In this document: positions 49,601-60,745 of the stretch, in pieces
Layout: the number at the start of each line of letters is the position of its first letter
Position numbering within the stretch: the first letter of the stretch is position 1
NCBI GenBank assembly: GCA_039621445.1
Contig: CP154957.1
Span: 4,582,504 to 4,646,503, forward strand
Source: Euglena gracilis
Taxonomy: Eukaryota > Euglenida > Euglenophyceae > Euglenales
Direction: 5' to 3'
DNA: 64,000 nucleotides
Made by a program: the position numbers and the translations under genes
The notes under the pieces: generated by a model
Database searches by the model: none
The model's input: the letters and a program-made list of their open reading frames with translations, nothing else
Told to the model about the DNA's origin: nothing

Positions 49601-52600
49601 CTAAATCCACCCATTCTGATCCGGTTTGTCCCGAGTGGCTGGAGTAACTGAGCCCCCCACACCTGCAGAGTGGTGACTGGATTTTTTATTAAAAAAATTG
49701 TAACTGACTGGTTTTCTGTGGAGAGTGACCCCCCCTCCTATGGTTGGGGTGTGGTCAGGCTCGGGACCATACCGTAGCTTACGGTGCGTCCGACCCCCCC
49801 CCCCCTCCCGGGGTGACTGACTGATTGGGTCGGCCAGGACTGACTGATTGGGTCGGCTAGGACTGACTGAAAGTGGTAGCTTGGCGCCGAATTTTTGGCC
49901 ATTTTGGCCCAAGCGGCCAGAGTGACCCCCCCTCTGGAGGGGTGGGGGTAGGGAGTGGGTGAGACGGTGAAGTGTTTTGGGATACATAATATTTCAAGAA
50001 TGTAGCATTATCATCTAATATGTGACATATATTTTTTTCTACTGTTTTAATACTATGTACAATATATAATATATAAAGTATATGGCATTCATATCATAGT
50101 GTTATAGTAATACATATATACATGGCAAGTGTCCCCTTTGATACCCCGGAAGGGTATCAAAGGGGACACCTCGGTGGGAAAGTGATTCCCCCTCCCATGG
50201 TCGGGGCCGGCCCCCAGGCTGGTGTCGGAGAAGGAGCGGCTGCGGCGGGCGGTGGCGGACGTGCAGCGGGACCGGGACCTGCTCCGCCGCGGGGCCATCC
50301 AGCTGCAGGTCGAGCGGCAGGCGGCCCGGCTGGATTGCCAGGCGGTGCCGCCCCCCGCCCCCCCCCCCCCCAGGATGGGGTCGGCACTCCAAGGCACCCA
50401 GATGGGGGGCACATGGCCAAAAGTGCCTGGGCATTTGGTCAAGGCACTCCGGCGCCGGAAGCCCAGGAAAGGGTCATTGCGCTACCGACCAGCACTGCCC
50501 CCCCGGAGGCGGGGTAGTGCCTGCCTGCCCAGGAACTCCAAGGGCCTGAGCCAGGGCACCCCAGGACCCCCCTCCTCCCCCTTAGTTGCACTAAGGCTTC
50601 TTGTCTGTTTATGGCCTAACTTCGCTTCTGGCCCAGTTTGCTGCGTGGTGAGTGGCCAGGGACCCCTTACACCAGTCCTCTTTTGTTGCTCCCCCTGGCC
50701 GGGTGAGTAACTCTGGTGTAATTCCAGCGCTGTAGGGACATACACTCACCTTGTGTGGTTGGTGTGGTTCCCGTGGGTGGGTCTACACCCTTGCGCCCCA
50801 GTGCTGCTCTTGCCTCCTGCCCTCTTCCCACTTTTCTGTGTGTCCCTCTCTGCTGGCTTCCCCTTTGGGGTTGGGTTGCTGGGGGGGTGCGCTCCTACTA
50901 GGCCGGCGAGCCCGAAGGCCCCCCTGCCATGTCCTCCGGGCGGTCGCACGAAGCGCCATGCCCCCCTACAGAGGCATCAGAGTCGCGTTTTCTGCTGCTG
51001 GTCTCCATGGGGGGTTCCCTCTGTCTTCCCCTCGCTCCCCCCATTTTCCCTTCTGGCCACACCTTCTGGCCACAAGGGTGGCCCGGGTTCGTCCAATTCA
51101 GCCTGCAGGCGTACCGCGAGCAGCATGGCCGGCCGGGGGGCCATGCTGCGCGTGGGGCTTGTTCCGCGATGTTGTCCTGACGGCAGGAATCCAGAAACAT
51201 GGGGCCCGAAGATTCCATTCGGATTACATTTGTTATTCATCTTTGCTGCTCCATTCAGTTTTGTGCAGTTTTCTTGTCCATATGTGTCTCATTCTTTTCT
51301 GTGTGATCTTTGATGGCTGGATGTGCTTACAGCTGTTATTTCTTTCACCCTTTTTATCAAATCGTTTTCAAAAATGTTGAGTGCTCAAGGTAAATCAAGT
51401 TTGGGCAGCAGTCGAGCTCTGTGCACACCCATTTTCTCCATCCACTAATTTGATCCCGGGTCAGGCAAGGAGGTCATTCACATGGGCTTTGACTCACAGG
51501 AGGGAAAAAATAATATCTGCAGCTTTTCCACGATCCCAGAAAGTTCTGCAATTTTCTGCAATTTCCCCACAAATTTTCCCTCTGCGGTGTCCTGTTGGTG
51601 CACCTCCTTGGATGAGAATGCATGATTTTTCATGTGAAGTATTGGATTTTATGTGATTTTGGGTGTTCGGGTATACCAACAGAATTCTGATTGTGTTTCC
51701 CAATATTTCTATTGGCCAAAAAAATTTGGGCATTCTAGGAATGAGCAGGTTTCCAAAAGTATGAAAATCTTGTTTGAACTTTTGCTCAGGGAAACGCTGC
51801 CTCATTTTTTCTGAGTCGACTCCTCATTTTGACCTCATTTTCCCCGCAATTTCCCCGCAGGTGCGATACCGATCCCCCTGGCTCACAGGCAGGTGCAGCA
51901 AACGTACCAAACAGCAGCCCCCCGTGGGCAACTGTTGGAACGCGTGGAGGCCCTCACGGGGCGTTCCAAGGACCTCGTTGCCAGCCGGGCCGGGCACATC
52001 AACACCGCCCAGCGCCTCATCTTCGACCTCAACACCGACAGTCTGAACGGTGCACAGCGCATGACGTTTGCGGACCCCTTTGAATGGTTTGACCCAGGGC
52101 GGTCCAAATGGGACGGGATTCCTTTTAACAACGGACCTCCCCTTGAGGACCAGCTGACGGCAGGCCTGGGTGTCGAATGTGGTCACATGTTAAACGGTTG
52201 GAAACCGCATTTTTGGGTCATTTTGGGTGGATAGGCGATGGTTTAATGATGCCAGAAATCACTCTTTCCCCCAAAGGCAACCTGTTTTATTAAAACATGC
52301 CGATTTTCATTTTTCTTTTATATTTTTCATTTTGTTGTGCTAGGACGGGGAATTTTTATTAACAGTTAAAGACAGCCTTGATTTGGCCTCAAATGATCCG
52401 GTTTCTGCCTTCTTACTCTGATTCCCACTATCGGGCATATTCGTCAAAATGATTTGTTCCGTTTTTCTGCCAACCAGTCTTTCTTTGGCACAACAAATTT
52501 AAATGTTCTTTGCAATCGGAAATTCAGTTCTCTTCCCCTTCTGAGCAAAGCAAACTGCCATCCACCTCCCCCCCTTTTGGCCCTCCCACAGCCGACCTCC

Positions 52601-55600
52601 GGGCCCTCGCCGAGCAGTGGCTGCACCTCGGGGACAGCAGCGACCGACTGGAACGGCTGAGCCGCGAGCCTGCAATTGCCTAGGGTGGTGTTCACCTTTC
52701 CCAGGGTGAAGAGGTTGGCTGACTGCTTCTTTGGCCCGAGCTCCCTCCCCCAGTGTTTTAAGTTGGGGGTTTGGGTTTGATTTCTGTCATGTGTCCGGAA
52801 TATAGGTTTACTCAAGGCCTTCGTGGCCCCCCGGGGAGATAGGATGGGTGGTTTGGTTTCGAGAGTGGGTGGGTTGGGCTACCCCCCCCCCCCCAAGGGG
52901 TGGAGTACACCATGGCTCAATCTGGACTGGCTAGAAACCGGGCAGGAAAAAGGTTTTCAAGGGTTTCTGGCCGATTTTGGGCAGGGCAGTCTTTAAGCAA
53001 AAAAAAAACCCGTCCCGGCACACTCAATGGAAAATCCACAAGGAAAGCCGCCGAAAAATGGCCATATTCTGGCAAGCCTGGGTGGGCTTCGAGAAAAGAG
53101 TGATTTCTGGCATCCTTGGACAATTGCCCATCCACCCAAAACGTCAAAAAGTGTGTTTTTCAACCTGTAATTTTTGACCCTTGCCTTGCCTCCTCAAGGG
53201 GCCGTCTTTCATTAAAAAATGGATCCTATCCCTGGTGGACCGCCCCGATTTTGGGTGGGTTTTGGGTGGGTGGGTGGGTTATTGCGTGAGTGTGTTTTCG
53301 AAATAGGTGGGTGGGTGGGTTTGGGCCCCGGGAAAAAGCGCCTCGGTGGTCACTAAGTGAATCTGTTGTCCCGAACCAAGGCGGGAACGCCAGGGAAAAT
53401 TGGGCCTTTTTGGATTTCTGCCCTTCCAAGAACAAAATTGTACGTTTTCTGAAAGAAAGAATTTGCACTGTTGTTTGAAAGTGTAATTTCCGCCTCCCCC
53501 GTAACTTTATATTCTTTGGGGTTGGTTAAACATCCATTTTGGTTGGTCGGCGAGAAAGGTGATTGGGGGGTTCAAGCCAAATTCCCCAAAATTTGATCCG
53601 AAACATAAGGATCCAAAACACCCTTCAATCTGATTCATCGAAAACGATTTATTCAACACATGATGTCAGAATTGCCAAAAGAATCCGCATCGGGGGTTTT
53701 TGCGACATAAAACCGTCCCAAAACTCATTTACTCTTTTCACGATTGGTGGTTGTTATCTTTTTGTTGGTGGGCCAGAGCGAAAGCTGTGACTGACTGCGC
53801 GCGACTGTGCGTGACTGCACGTGACTACTCTGTGATGAGGGTGGGGGCGTTAAGCAACGGCATGGCCACGAGTTCGCCGGCCACCAGCGCGAGGTGCAGC
53901 GGAAGGAGCAGACGATCCTGAGGGAGAAGCCCGCCCAAACCGTTGCCTGGGGCGTGCCGGGAGTTGGAGCAGGCCAGCTGCATTGAAGCTGGCCCCCGAA
54001 ACTAGCACATGAGTATAACGGGGGAAAAGGAATTTGTAAAGCAGCTTCAGAAACACCAAAACCTGATACATAAAATCTGCAGGCTCTACACAAACGGTGA
54101 AGATGCCCATTACCCGCAATGGGACGAAAAGACCCTGTAACTACTGCCCCGTAGGGAGGGGGGGGCCTCTATGCCCATCGACATCCGCTGGGCTGTAGTT
54201 TTGTTTTGATAGCTGCAGTGGGCTGACTTTGCTGGGGCTGAGGCCGAGGCCGAGGCCCAGATCGATTGCTCTTTGCTTTGTATGATATTGTTCAGAAATC
54301 CTCTAAAACATCCCTACAGTCAGGCTGGCATGTATGCGTTTTGCGCCTGCTTGTTGTGTGACTTCATTTTTTTTTACGGGCATTGCAAGTGATGTCCATC
54401 CCTGTGTTGGCGTACGCACATTGTGTTGACGACGCCTCAACAGGATCCCATGCACCGCACGGGACTCCAGCGCACCCCACCGCTGGCACGCCGCGCACTC
54501 CCCGTACGGCGGCGGAGGAGACGCCCCACCAGCTCACGTGCCGCCTGTTCGGCCTGCCCCCGATCTACTGGACCGCCTCCGGGATGCGGAACCTGAACCC
54601 GCTGGTCGACGTCACCCAGACCTGGTGTGTCGCTGTTTCAAAGAATTTTCTTTCAAGGTTGGTGGCCCAGGGAGGGGCGGTTGGGTGTGCCCAGCCAGAC
54701 TCGGGATTTTTCTTTGAGGAAGTGCACCCCCCTAGGGAGGTGCTATGGGTTGGCAGGGGGTGGGGCACTTTCGACCCCCCCCCCTGGGAGGAGTCGGGTT
54801 TTGGGTTGGGTAGTGCTCTACACCCAATTTCCATTTTGTGGCTCGAAAATGGCCATTTTCAAGGGAAATTTGGTTTGGTTGCCAAGGGATATTTGGTGGT
54901 CAATTGGAACGTGATGGAAATTGGGGTTGTCAAGAGAAATTTGGTGGTAGGCATCAGGGTCCCAACTCCCTCCCCCCTGGGGGGTGTGCCTGTTATGGGC
55001 AGGCACCCATACCACAAGGCACCCCCCCCCGCGGTTGGTAAAAAGAAGCCTGGCCAGACCCCCAACCCCAGGGGAAGGGGAGTGGGTACTCCTGGAAGGG
55101 GGAGTTTACCACCCCCTTTCTTATCGCGCGAGAAAATTCTGGCGCCCTTGAGGAAGGTCCTTGCCAACGCCCCGCCCCCCCCCCCCATCCCAGACCGCTT
55201 CAGAGGTGGGTGGGTACTGACCGCCGGTCCTAAAAAAAAAAGGACCACTAATCTGCTTGCAGTTTATCAACGTTTTTTTTTTTTGGCTCCTTACATAAGT
55301 GTGGAGAAGAGCTGTATTTTCAGAAATTTTCCTCCAGTTTTCCAATTTTCCCCCAAACTTCCTGTTGTTCCTGCTTTTGTTTGTGAATGGCAATGGCAAT
55401 GGTAATGGGAATGCCCTCAGCGAGGAGAATTGAACATAAAACATTTTTAATTCCCTTTCAAAATGAAGAACACAAGTTTTGATGTTGGAATTGTATTTTA
55501 TTTTCTGAATGTATTCAGCTCGTGCCTGAGAACATTGGCCTTCTGGATATGCAGGAGTTTGGAACCATGGTTCTTTGCTGTGCAAAGTTTGATTGAATCC

Positions 55601-56782
55601 AACGCCGCTGCTTTAACTTGAAGTTAAATCCCACAGTGCTATCATGACGCCGGGTTTTTGGTCCTGCGTGGAAGAAGCCCATGCATGGACAACAACAATC
55701 CATGCATGGCATACCGGAACGGGTCTGGGTATTTAAGTCCGGGTTCTTCTTCCCCCTGTCTGGCTGAATAGCTGCAGTTTTCGCTGCGATCCTGTGGCCA
55801 CCCCCCCCCCCTCCCTGCTGCATCCTCCTGCACCCAGGCTGCAGCCCATGCAGGACCTCGTGACCTCCACGGAGTCAGTGGTGAAGAACGCCCGGGGTCG
55901 GCCAGGGCTGAACCGCAAGCCAGCAGCCCCCTCCGATCGACCCCCACAATTTTTTGAGGCCCACCGACCAGGCTTGTGCTTAGTCGGGTGCCTAACCCAC
56001 GGGGGGGGGGGTGCTAGGGGCAGGCACCCTATAGCACCCATCCGACCCCCCGCCCCGGGGGGGGGGTATGGTTTTTGGGGGTGCCAGCCCACAGCAGGCA
56101 CCTCCCTCCGACCCTGGCACCAAAGGCGCCGGGGGCCCGGAAAAGGCCATTTTCAATGAAAATTTTCTGGGTCCCCCCCAGACCCCATCCTCCCCGGGGG
56201 GGTGTGCCTGCTAGGGGCAGACACCCTATAGCACCCACCCACCCCCCTCCCCCCCGGTCGGTAAGCACAAGCCTGGCACCGACGCCGAAGGCGTAATTAT
56301 TCACTTTTTTTTGCATTTTTGCAGCATTTTTTTGTGGTGCAGGTATTTTTGTGGGATAAAAAACTGATACAGAAGTGGTTTAGTCTTCTCCGGGTGTGTG
56401 TCTTTTCAAAAAATTGGTACTTTTGCAAAAAAAAAATTGAGGACCTGCCCCCCCTTCCCCCACAAATTTCCTGCCAATGGATTGCAGCAACCTTCCATTG
56501 GCTTGCCACCCGTCTCGCCCGACCCACCGGGGGTGCCCTGGAGCCGGCAGTACCGGCGGCACCTTGTGCTTCAGTCGGTGCACCACGTGGAGAACGCCGC
56601 CCTCTGGGACGCATACTGCGCGGCGCGGGACGTGATCCGCGTTCGGGTCGCCCAGGCGGTGCAATCCGGTGTGTGGCTTGTCTTGGGGCACCTGCATATG
56701 GTTCGATGTGCCGTTGGTTTGTATTCAAAGTTTTTGGGAGGAATGTCCGAAGTTGTCCCACGATGTTTTTTTGAGGGAAAGA

Positions 56783-56838
<56 letters not shown>

Positions 56839-56936
56839 GCACACGCACGCACGCACGCACATCCACACAAACCCACCCACCCACCCACACACACACACAT
56901 AACACACCCACCCACCCACCCACCCACCCACCCACC

Positions 56937-57025
<89 letters not shown>

Positions 57026-57183
57026 GTTCCAGCTCTGTTGTGAGGCCACCAGGCTTACCGCCCCCATGGTGAGGGGTGCTTACGGCCGACGTTGAACCTC
57101 TGCCTGGGCATAGGATTGTGGGTGGGTGAGTGGGTGGGTGGGTGGGTGGGTGTGTGTGTGTGTGTGTGTGCGTGTGCGTGCGC

Positions 57184-57235
<52 letters not shown>

Positions 57236-60200
57236 GCGTGTGCGCGCTCGCGCATGTGCGTGGATGGGTGGTAGGGTGGGTGGGTGGGTAGGTGCGCGCG
57301 TGTGTGCGGGTGGGTGTGGGTGGGTGTGAGTGTGGGTGGGGGTGGGGGTGGGGGTGTGGACGAATGTGTGTGTGTGCGTGTGTGTGGCTGGTTTGAGGCC
57401 GACCCACCCCAGCAAACGCGCGGACCACCTGGCGATAATCGGGCGATCGAGACCGGAGAAGGCCCTGCAGGCGACACGCCTTATTATAACCATCAGTACC
57501 TGAGTGGATCTGGCGCTCGGTTATGGTTCCAGAGGGGGGCAGAAAGAAAGGCCCGTCTGGTGCACCAAATAATAACCCCCCAAATGATTTGCCCAGACTT
57601 CGGCGACCCAAACAATATACCCCCTGCCGCACCTTTGAGAGGGAGATCGAGCAAGGCAGAACATCAATCTCCCTCCAAAACAGCAGAGTTGGGCAAAAAA
57701 AGGATATGCAGCAAATTTGAGGCAGTATCAAAATAATATCAGTAAAAAAGAGAGTGTGCAGCTTCAGAAATCATTGTAAAATGTGCTCTTTGGGGGGTAT
57801 ATTTTCTACGGATACATATGTGACGTCTTTGAATGAGTCCCAAGTGGCGCTGCTATCCCCTTTCCCATCGACACCCGGCAGGCCACCATAACCTGCTGAT
57901 GGCGCTCACAACTGGCCGGCCGTGGATGCAGGACCTCCAGCTGGACAGCACCATCAACGAGAAGCTGCTGTTCTGTTGCGCTCCATCCGTGCCGCTGCAC
58001 CTGTTTGTCCAGGGGGAACAGCCTGACAGGTTTATCGCATGATTTGTTCTTGATTTATGTTTTTTGTCGTTGTTTTTTCCAGATTTGGAAGCAGTGGGCA
58101 AAGATTCGGAAAATTCAACTCAATCAAGTCAATTCAATGCTCAAACCTATCAAATCAACTCCATGCTCAAATCCATCACGTTTTCGGACACTTTCGACCT
58201 TTTTTGCAATTTTGGCATTCTGGCATTTCTTTCCATGATTTGGTAGAACGTGACCCCGAGCTCTCATCTTTCAAATTGTTTTGGGGCAAAAGCAAATAAA
58301 TTTCCTTCTTTTAAGAAATTATGAAATTTCGCAGGAAAATTGCAAAATTTTGCTTCATTTTGAGTCAACCCAGTTTCCCCTCAAACGTGGTGGTACTGCA
58401 CACACACAAGGGTTAGTGTGATTGTGGAGTGCAATTGCTGGGAATGTTGGGTGTTCATTCAATGTCAGTCATGTGTTTCTTTTCTGTGCATCTCTGCAAT
58501 CCTGTGTGTTTGTGTGAATAGATAGATGGGCTCGTGTGGGCATATTTGTATGCTGTGTTGTCTTGTGCTGTGTTGTGTTGCGGTGTGTGTGCGCGCGCGC
58601 TTGTGTGTGGGTGGGTGGGTGCGTGCGTGTGCGTGCGTGCGTGGGTAGGTGGGTGGGTGGGTTGGTGGGTAGGTACGTGTGGTGGAGTGTGTGTGTGTGT
58701 GTGTGTGTGTGCATATGTTTGTTTGGTTGTGGTTGGTGCCCTGTGTGCATATAGGTTTTTGATCCGTACGATTGTGTGCGATGTGAGGGTGGGTTAGAGT
58801 TCTCAGAATGTTGCGAACAGGTTTGCCAAAGCGACCGCACGCCCCCAGCACAGATGCTGGACCGTGCCAGACTAGGTTTTGGGTCCGAGGAGCGTGTGAA
58901 GAGCCCTGGCAATTTTGGTGTGTGTACCACTGTCCGTCGCTCTGCAACACAAAAGTCACACACAGGCACGCACGCAACGAGACATGCCCACCGAGTCCAT
59001 GCACACATGCAAACATGCACACACACGTGCACGCTCGTAATTATCTACCTGCCTGCCCGCCCACCCACCAACACACACCCAACGAGGCCTTCATACACAA
59101 TATGCACAAACACGCGCTCACGCGCGCGCACACACACACACACACGCACGCACACACACACACACACATACGCACACAAACACACACAAAAACGCACATA
59201 CGGGCACACACACAAACATGTGCTCACGAACGACACACACATACACACACACACACAAAATCATACACAGCCGCACACACCATAAAGCACACAACACAAC
59301 ACACAGACGCACACACACACGCACGCACGCACGCACCTACGCACGCACGTATGCGCCACACACACACACGCACACACACAAATCCAGGGTAGTCCATATG
59401 GGACAGTATTTTTTTTTGCAAGGACCGTCCCTCAAGGACCGCCCCTTGAGGACCGCTATCACGCCTAAGGGAAATCAAAAAGTCGAGAAACTCATTTTGG
59501 ATATTTTGGGAGGAAAAGTGACCCGTTTTTTGCCAAAATATTGTCATGTTTTATAATTTTTTCCTGTGGTTGTTTCCAATGAATGTGTATTTTTGACATT
59601 TATGTGTGTTTTTTTGTGTACCTTTTACATTTAAGGACCATCTTACACAAATCACAATCCATCAAGAAAAGTATCTCATTTGCCTTCCGACTGCTCGCTG
59701 TCCAGCCTGACATAGTTGCCCTGAAAAGGTTTACTTTTCAACGAGTTTCACAAGACCCTGGCATTAAACAAACCATGCATACAATATGCCAGTCTTGGCT
59801 CCCTTGCAGGCTACGGCATTTATTTCAGCAGCTCCGCTTCCAAAGCTGAGGCTGCCAAACAAAGTGAGGTGTGGCTCTCTTCCTCTCTTGCATCAGCACA
59901 CGAACTTTTTTGGGTTTCGTGTTTTTGACTCTGCAACTTATCCCCATCCCCAGATGTGGTTCTTAATGTCTCCAAACGATCAGATTTCAACCTAGATTTT
60001 CTAATTTTTTCCCGACCCCCCCATGAAAATAAAATGTAACCTTAAGTATAAAAATATGATATATAAATCAATAATCATAAATCAACAATAATTAGTTAAG
60101 GCCATCATCACCATCATCATCAAACCACCACCATCCCCACCACCATCATCATTCTTCTTCTTCCTCTCAAGTAAGTGGTTTTTTTTGTATGTTTGCATTT

Positions 60201-60645
60201 ATTTATTTCACACAATACTGAAATGTTTGGGTTCAAGATAGCCTGGCATTGATTCTGAGGTCTGAGCAACGTATCGGTCCCCTCGCCCCCGCGCAGGTGG
60301 ACGCGAAGGGGGACGAGGACGAGGCGTACTTGGTCCTCGCCCGCGTGTGTCTTGGCTGCCCCTTGACCGCCACCGAGGCCTGTAAGTGTGCCGTTGCGTG
60401 CGCCCCCTCCCACCCACGCACAGGAGGTCTCTCCTGTCTCTGAACCAGCGAGGAAGGTGGTGGTAACGGCCATAGTGTATCCAGTGTTTATGTTTTTTTT
60501 TTTTGTGTTTGTCAACGAATACAAGAAAAAATACAAGAATACAAGAATACAAGAATATATGGCATGTGCATATGCATAGGTGCATATATGTACAACGTAC
60601 AGACAGACCGACAGACAGACAGACAGACAGACAGACCGACCGACC

Positions 60646-60680
<35 letters not shown>

Positions 60681-60681
60681 C

Positions 60682-60745
<64 letters not shown>

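Larger units (their letters stand above)
48097..50217 (+). other. intron with nested elements
   Basis: Element A (48163-48755) interrupted by element C (48324-48620), element D inverted (49660-49945) and AT-rich DNA (49985-50110). A further stretch at 48780-49640 is unremarkable. Confidence 0.65.
56669..57881 (+). other. intron dominated by microsatellites
   Basis: CA/CCCA (56785-57024) then GT/GCGC/GGGT (57120-57392), complementary in composition and able to pair. The long minus frames through them are low complexity. Confidence 0.8.
58109..59809 (+). other. intron with microsatellites
   Basis: GT/GGGT (58575-58712), CA (58955-59385) and element A (59394-59645). Confidence 0.8.

Noticed and set aside
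50751-51380. Plus-strand 209-codon open frame as a separate gene
   Set aside because: No codon bias across most of it and Cys/Leu-rich random composition; only the small segment at 51109-51151 fits the main gene.
56571-57731. Minus-strand 386-codon open frame
   Set aside because: It runs through CA/GT microsatellites and opposite the PARP exon; low complexity only.
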